The translations under genes and the position numbers were made by a program. Of a stretch of 64,000 nucleotides of DNA, positions 57,927 to 64,000 are shown piece by piece. The stretch lies in NCBI GenBank assembly GCA_033807695.1, contig CM066310.1:2480001-2544000 (forward strand), given 5' to 3'. The notes beneath the pieces were generated by a model that saw only the letters and a list, made by a program, of their open reading frames with translations, had not been told where the DNA came from and made no database searches. The DNA comes from Daedaleopsis sinensis. Its lineage: Eukaryota > Basidiomycota > Agaricomycetes > Polyporales > Polyporaceae. Within the stretch, counting starts at the first letter, position 1. Every line of letters begins with the position of its first letter.

Positions 57927-59039
57927 CTACTCCCGAGTCTCCATCCCATCCTCGTCTGCCCGTTCACCTCCCTCACGTGCGCGCACTCCGAACGTCTCCA
58001 CGACATCATGCTTGCGTTCTGCAGCAACGTTGTATTGGCCAACAGATGCGAGTCGCTTCGCCCGTCCCTGCAAAAACCGGGTTAGTCTCCACCAATAACC
58101 TCCGGTATGTAATCTACTCACCTGCATGTTCTTCGCAACCTCTAGCCGAACAATCTCTTGGGGAGAGAAATGTACCTCCACTCGCCATCCACGTTTGGCC
58201 TTGATGCTCACAATTTCCACGGTCGTCAACACGTCCACCAGATCACCCCTCCGGATAGCGTACGCATTCACCGGGGAAAAACCACCTTCCGCGTTCTTCA
58301 CCCATGTCTTGATGCGATGATCGACATACCACTCTGGCATCATACCGGCTGCGCGACCCTGTGGATCTTCGTGCTTGCTCATGTTGATGGGCGCACTCTG
58401 TACCTCCGTTCGGGCCTGTAAGTCGTCAGCACGACCGCGTTCATATCACCGGTGTCAGTCTCTACTCACTTTCGTGAACACTCCTCTTTGCAGTTTCAGC
58501 ATGCCGTCGTTGGGATGATGCACCGATTGGTCCGCCCCTGCCATGTTCCGAATGATCTCCTCGATGTTGTGGACTCCGTCTTTCTGAGGACGAAAAGCGG
58601 CCTGATTTCCGCCACCAGTGAGTGTCACCCACTGCCTCGCCTTCGGAGCATCCTCCCGATGACTACAGAAATCAGAACACCACTGCTAACACGATCATAA
58701 ACACTCACCCCGTCCAGTTGCCAGTGGCATTGATCTTGACGTCGGCCACTACCCCTTGTAACCTCAGCGCTAACGCCACGGTACGCTTCTCGCGATCCAA
58801 GTCTGGGTGACAGAACAACACCTCGCGGTCGCTCCGTCCAACACCGTCCAACGTGAGTCTCTCGCACAAACTTTCGTAGTCGGTGGGGAGGATTCTCCAC
58901 GCAGGTACGTTTGGCGGCGCAGGATCTGCAATTCCGACGCCGTCATCCCACTTCGTGCGGCATTGCTGGTTGTCAACTGCACAACTGTCAGCTCCAACAC
59001 CACTTCAACATATCTGTGCTCACCTGCGAAGAATGCCAT
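57927..59039 (-). CDS. accessory gene G5: longer member of the same family
   Basis: Five exons on the minus strand (59024-59039, 58709-58976, 58470-58662, 58122-58415, 57927-58067) give 303 residues. Start chosen as MAFFA because the 16-nt first exon splices in frame into a long open exon and a TATA-like ATATAAG lies about 80 bp upstream. The first 150 residues (CRTKWDDGVGIADPAPPNVP, LCERLTLDGVG, HPDLDREKRTVALALRLQG, INATGNW) are specific to G5. The C-terminal part has YAIRRGDLVDVLTTVEI and WRVEVHFSPQEIVRLE, the shared module. Divergent from G6 and sharing its promoter region. No known family recognised. Confidence 0.7.
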
Positions 59040-59635
59040 CGTTGTTGTCAGTGTATCTTTGCTGTAGTTGTTTGTACGCGAACTAACTTATTTGCCTTCC
59101 GCGTCCGTCCACAACTCTTATATGTAGTTGTCGGTGTGGCTCTTCCTACCCCGACATCACCTCCGCGGTAACATGCACGCGACCCGCACCTCCTCTGCCG
59201 CCGCACCGTATCCGTTCACTTCCGCTCCTTCCGCACTCCACACTACTGCGTTGCATCCGTCTTTTTTCATTTCTGGTATTCCGCTATTAGTCATTATCCG
59301 CGCATGTGCATCCACTCGACATGCCGACCTCCCTTTCTGCCAACGGACATTCACACGTCAACGTCACCGACAGCGATCGGGTCCAGACTGAGCCCCTGCG
59401 ACCTCTGTCAGCCTCCAGCCGCTGCCGCACATGCCACTCTCCTGTTTCTGCCGCATCCTAACCACCACCTCGCCCGCGGCTTGCCGTGTTGCCGGTCGCT
59501 ACCGCGTTATGCAGAACCCCTCAGTTCTTCGGCCGGCACTCTCCCACACGCAGCCGTCAGCCGCGAATGCCTACCCGCCTGAACGTATATAACCCGCTCC
59601 GCGACTCTACGTCGACCTCTCATTGTACTCGAACA
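59040..59635. promoter_or_regulatory. divergent promoter region G5/G6
   Basis: 596 bp with no gene. TATA box TATATAA at 59586-59592, 50 bp before the G6 ATG. On the other strand ATATAAG lies about 80 bp before the G5 ATG. Confidence 0.55.
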
Positions 59636-60929
59636 ATGTCTGTCTCACCTCCCAAAGCCCTTCGTTCGCGTGCTGCTGAGAAGCTACGCCAGAGGTACGT
59701 TCTGTATCGATTTCTCCCCTCACACACGGGGATTGAACTCCCTCATTTGTCAGTGCACCTCTCGTACCGGCTAAGCGTGGTGCTCTTTCCGTACAGGAAC
59801 AAGAGCCCGCGGTTGGCAGCAACGCGTCGCGCATCTCCGAGGACTCTGTCGATCCGAAACGCGTCAGGTGTGTCGTCTTACGCTGGTTGACTAATTTAAT
59901 CTAACTGTAGCAACAGACTGTCATCACCCGCCGCCGCCGCCGTCATGGACAGCGTCAACCACCATTCATCCCCGACCGCCGTTACCGAGCCGACTATGTA
60001 AGTCACGATTTTCAGTCGTGACCTATATGCTAACTCCACGCGCACAGAGGAACACCCAGCACTTGGTCTCCCTCCCCTCCTCCGGCGGCAGACACAGTCT
60101 CAGGGTTGGTCGGCGTTGATCATGTCGATGCAGACACGCTCAAGTAAGTGTCTCAAACGTGACGCTTATTACGAACTTCTTAATCCGTATAATTCAGACG
60201 GGTGCAAGACTTTGTCGCCATGTCCGACAGCGTGAATGGCAGATACAACATTGACCATATTCCTGCTACGGCGACATGGGGCGATCGTTACGACACCGAG
60301 AAGTACCTGTGCGACAAAGGGAACCGCAAACTGACCTGCTGGGTGGTGGGTGTGGTGAAATCTTCGTGGTTCGCGACTAGTTCTGGAGATCCTGTCCCCC
60401 GAGTCAACGTATCTGTCCGACCCGTGCGGGCCGCCGACTTAGCCGCTTTGCATCGGCTTTACGACCGTTCCAACCCTCGTCCTGGTGAGTCGCCTCGTCT
60501 TTCCATGATTCGTACTAGTGCTGAAGTAATTACAGACAAATACCCGGAGCGCGTGGCTGCCAGTCGCTTCCAGACCAGGAAGGTCAAGGGATCTGCCCTT
60601 CCTCAGGTACAACTCTCCTCTCCGCACCTTACTGTCCTCTTACTATTACCTTACAGTCCTACCATTTCGACAGGATTTACGACGCTACTCGTAAATTCAA
60701 GTCCAAATCCGCCATGGTGAAATTACCGCACACTCGAGTCGGCCGAGGCGATGTTCTCCTCCTGGAGACCTTCGTCAACCGCTACAAGACCGCCGGTGAC
60801 CATAAGGGTTGGACGGAGTGGAGGGTCGCTCTCGAGCTGAACGAGTTGTCCGTGGTGTTCGAAGCACCCGATGGGTTCATTGATGACGAAGACGAGCCTA
60901 CTTCTCTCGAGGTCGACGACGACATCTAA
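59636..60929 (+). CDS. accessory gene G6: two-module, OB-fold-like protein
   Basis: Seven exons (59636-59694, 59754-59867, 59911-59997, 60048-60143, 60198-60484, 60536-60606, 60657-60929) give 328 residues. Exon 2 start was chosen at 59754 because only this acceptor keeps frame with the later exons. The first 110 residues are low complexity. Module 1 begins at about residue 140: YNIDHIPATATWGD, CWVVGVVKSSW, RVNVSVRPV, and a helix before NPRP. Module 2 is near the end: RVGRGDVLLLETFVN, EWRVALELNELSVVFE. An acidic tail DDEDEPTSLEVDDDI closes the protein; acidic tails are common in ssDNA-binding proteins, though that alone proves nothing. Confidence 0.75.
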
Positions 60930-61505
60930 TTCTTACATATACGCGATCGACGTCGTGGACTTTGTGCTTAGACTGAGATCGGATTCATTAGACCGTGAAT
61001 TCTATCGGCTACGCTCTGATCATCGCACACTATGCTGCTAGTTTCGGGACGTTTCCTGCAGCGTACCAACATATCCTCGACCGCCGCTTCGTCGGTGGAT
61101 GTGTGTACTGTTCTCTCCCGTCTGCTCCCATGTCTTACTCATCCATCGTCCCCTTCCTACCTGACGTTCGGATATCTGCCTGTTGTTCTCCACTGTACCA
61201 GTATATCCTCCACCGCCGTGTCGTGGCTGAACGCACCCACCGTACAGCTCAAGCATGTGTTACGTAATGAATATCCGCCTGAACCTCAACGGGACGTCCT
61301 TCACCATCGACTGTTCTCTCCCGTCTGCTCCCACCTCATGCTCATCCATCGTCCCCTTCGTACCTCACGTTCAAATGCCTGCCACTACCAGTTCACATTC
61401 AGGGGTGATCGGTGCTCGCTGTCCCTCCGATCCTCTGCCTCCTGTGTGTTGCGACTTGCAATACTACTTAATCGACAACGCATTTCCCATACCTCCCCAC
61501 CCACA
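60930..61505 (+). other. G6-G7 intergenic region
   Basis: No supported gene. It holds the direct repeat of about 70 bp (units near 61108 and 61311). Presumed G7 promoter. Confidence 0.45.
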
Positions 61506-62357
61506 ATGAGTTCTACTCCAGAGCTGCACCTTACCCCGACAGGATCCTCATTCGGTTCTCCCGTCGTCGACAACGACTACCCTGCTGAAGCATTCCATAC
61601 CATGCCGGATCCGCCCCCCGGTCCAGACGCGATGTTCGACGATTACACGGTGGTATTGGGAGGACCCGCAGCACAGGAGTACATCAGGTGAGCCTCGCTT
61701 TGTACCCTATCGCAACACTCCTTTCACACCAACTCAGTCGACTCAGTCGCGTCGTGACGTCTGTCATCCCTGGCATGAGTGGGTTTACGATCTCCGACGT
61801 ACCCTCTACTGCCAACTGGGGGAGGCTCGGAACAAACACCCTTCTCACTGTGAAGGGGGTAGGCGTGCCAATCTTCGTTGTCGGAACCATACGCCGCGTC
61901 GACGTCGTCGAACAGGATCACGCATCTCCCACTGCGGAAATCGACCTCGAACTCATCCGGAACATAGACCATCTCTCCATGGTGAACCTGCTGAAGCTCT
62001 CCACCCCCGAGCCAGGTGGGTGACGTACATCTTCAGCTGCACATGCACTCACGTCAATGTGTAGAATGTTTTCCAGAAATGCTATGTGCGCTGAAATACA
62101 TGGAACCGGCTCACCTGGTGGGTACTCACTTGCTCATACTATCGTTCACCTGTTCATATTGTGTCCAGGTATATCCGCACGTATACGAAGGAGACGGCCG
62201 CATCCGCCCCAAAGGAGACATGAACACCCTCCCATGGGGATACCTGCGTGAAGGACAGCATGTGTTGCTGGACTTGCGTCTGGCGAGGAAGAGGGTCGGT
62301 GGAAACAGTTGGCGTACGTACTTCCAGTTGAACAGTGTCGTATACCTATTAGGATGA
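61506..62357 (+). CDS. accessory gene G7: two-module, OB-fold-like protein
   Basis: Exons 61506-61687, 61738-62015, 62065-62117 and 62169-62357 give 233 residues. Module 1: FTISDVPSTANWGRLG, VPIFVVGTIRRVDVV, IDLELIRNID, then a short helix before a Pro-rich end. Module 2: YLREGQHVLLDLRLARKR, WRTYFQLNSVVYLLG at the very C-terminus. Order and spacing equal those of G4 and G6. It is the last gene of the element; 1.1 kb of non-coding tail follows. Confidence 0.75.
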
Positions 62358-63485
62358 TGCGGTGTGGTGTAGGCCTCATGTGCATGAATGTAACCAGTGT
62401 TGCCGACATCATTCTCGGTTAACGATAACGATCCGTTCAAACTACACTCGAACATCAACCACCGTCCATCACACTCCGTTCTGCACGCACACGGTGGCCT
62501 GGACCATTCCTCTAACCAGACCCTGTCCATGCCGTCCTGTTGTCCCATCCGGTAGTTCGTACTCCGTTCCGAACGCACTTCGCACCCCTGACCACTCCCC
62601 CCTCCAGCCGCAACCCGTGCCGACCGCATCTGTGCTGCCAGCATCTCCTGTTCAACGACAATCTCGGATGTCCGGCCGCACGCACACTACACCGCCTTTC
62701 TCTCCTTTTCAACGGCTCCGTCATGCTTACTATCGCCACTGTCCATCACACTCCGTTCTGCACGCACACGGTGGCCTGGACCATTCCTCTAACCAGACCC
62801 TGTCCATGCCGTCCTGTTGTCCCATCCGGTAGTTCGTACTCCGTTCCGAACGCACTTCGCACCCCTGACCACTCCCCCCTCCAGCCGCAACCCGTGCCGA
62901 CCGCATCTGTGCTGCCAGCATCTCCTGTTCAACAGCGATCTCGGATGTCCGGCCGCACGCACACTACACCGCCTTTCTCTCCTTTTCAACGGCTCTATCA
63001 CGCTCCTCTCATGACTGACCGTTAAGCCGGCCGAACCCCGAACGTTTCGACCATTCATCCACGCAAGCTGACAAACCTCTCTGAACCATGTACACACCCT
63101 GTCCTCCAAGCAAACGTACGATAACGGCTGGCACGGCTACTCCTCTCCACGGTCTATCCATTCACTGGCATACAAATTTCGCACGAACCACCATCTCCGC
63201 CTGAACAGTCGGCCTCTGATGATCTACTTGCCGGCTGTGATCATCCGCACCGTTATTAACAGGCACAGCGAACGACCTCCACGCCAACAATCCTCAATTC
63301 CGGTCCTGCGAGTACCTATGTCCGGGAGCGTCTGGTGTTGTGTACGCGTGCAGAATCCGGCCCTGTCGTATGAATACAACATCACGACATGTACATACTG
63401 AGATACAGACATGTACTACGCCCTTCGCGACATATTACAGTTAACATCTCATAATCATCACTATCGTCGTCTATGTGGAATCGCA
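62358..63485 (+). other. non-coding 3' tail and right end of the RepHel element
   Basis: Contains the 277-bp tandem duplication (62464-62740 and 62741 to about 62995) and no supported gene. Identity with copy A ends at 63485 and with the inverted copy at 63433, so the element end is at or beyond 63485. A CTRR terminus with hairpin, expected for canonical Helitrons, is not visible. Confidence 0.6.
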
Positions 63486-63561
63486 TATGGCGTGCGAAGC
63501 AGCGCGCTCACCCTACAAGTAGCCTGCAGGAGGCCGAGGAAACGCCGACCGCGTGATCTAG

Positions 63562-64000
<439 letters not shown>

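Noticed and set aside
4771..63485. Calling canonical Helitron termini (5' TC, 3' hairpin plus CTRR, insertion between A and T)
   Set aside because: None of the edges I can define (26948, 19380, 63485, 63433) shows these signatures, so no exact element ends are annotated.

Overview
The window looks like a repeat-rich, transposon-nested stretch of a basidiomycete (most likely Agaricomycete) nuclear genome. Reasons: genes with several 45-90 nt GT-AG introns, a KDZ-family transposase with a CxC2-type cysteine cluster, a TET/JBP dioxygenase gene inside the same transposon, a DIRS-type tyrosine-recombinase retrotransposon, a Ty1/copia-type gag-only LTR element, Helitron-type Rep-helicase genes, and at the right edge an ordinary host gene (thymidylate synthase, cut by the window end). 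No rRNA, tRNA or CRISPR was seen.

Layout. 1-4770: right-hand part of a DIRS-like element (gag, RT-RNase H, tyrosine recombinase), inserted into Helitron copy A. 4771-13092: RepHel gene of copy A, interrupted by a 1,410-bp gag-only copia element (6336-7745, identical 182-bp LTRs, 5-bp target duplication). 13135-19380: accessory-gene 'tail' of copy A. 19381-26947: the same tail again, inverted, making a large palindrome with a 52-bp spacer. 26948-29140 and 48922-63485: a second, full-length RepHel element (copy B/C, about 16.8 kb once the insertion is removed) whose RepHel gene is split by a 19,774-bp KDZ transposon (29141-48914; 85-bp imperfect inverted termini, 7-bp target duplication). 63613-64000: start of the thymidylate synthase gene.

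How the genes work together. The RepHel protein (about 2,440 residues when the two halves are read across the insertion) has duplicated N-terminal segments, a Cys-pair domain, the HUH Rep endonuclease, a PIF1-type helicase and, at the C-terminus, what reads as a USP-like cysteine peptidase. Downstream lie six small intron-containing genes (called G2 to G7 here). At least five of them share a C-terminal 'GD..L ... V.V.F...VVLL' beta-strand pattern, and three also share an upstream 'IP.T..WG ... VVG' module. My inference is a battery of OB-fold-like ssDNA-binding accessory proteins dedicated to this element, a plausible fungal counterpart of the RPA-like proteins of plant Helitrons. Copies A, inverted and C are almost identical at nucleotide level, so the duplications are recent, and the nested insertions in A and B/C are younger still.

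The KDZ transposon carries six genes: a repeat protein, an acidic Cys-cluster protein, a 916-residue conserved-looking protein, an intact TET/JBP dioxygenase, the KDZ transposase and a small downstream gene. A palindromic motif CGGGCCCG occurs about 32 times between 30437 and 46265, in exons, introns and intergenic DNA alike, and almost nowhere else in the window. This dispersed motif and the RepHel accessory-gene battery are the two most unusual things here.
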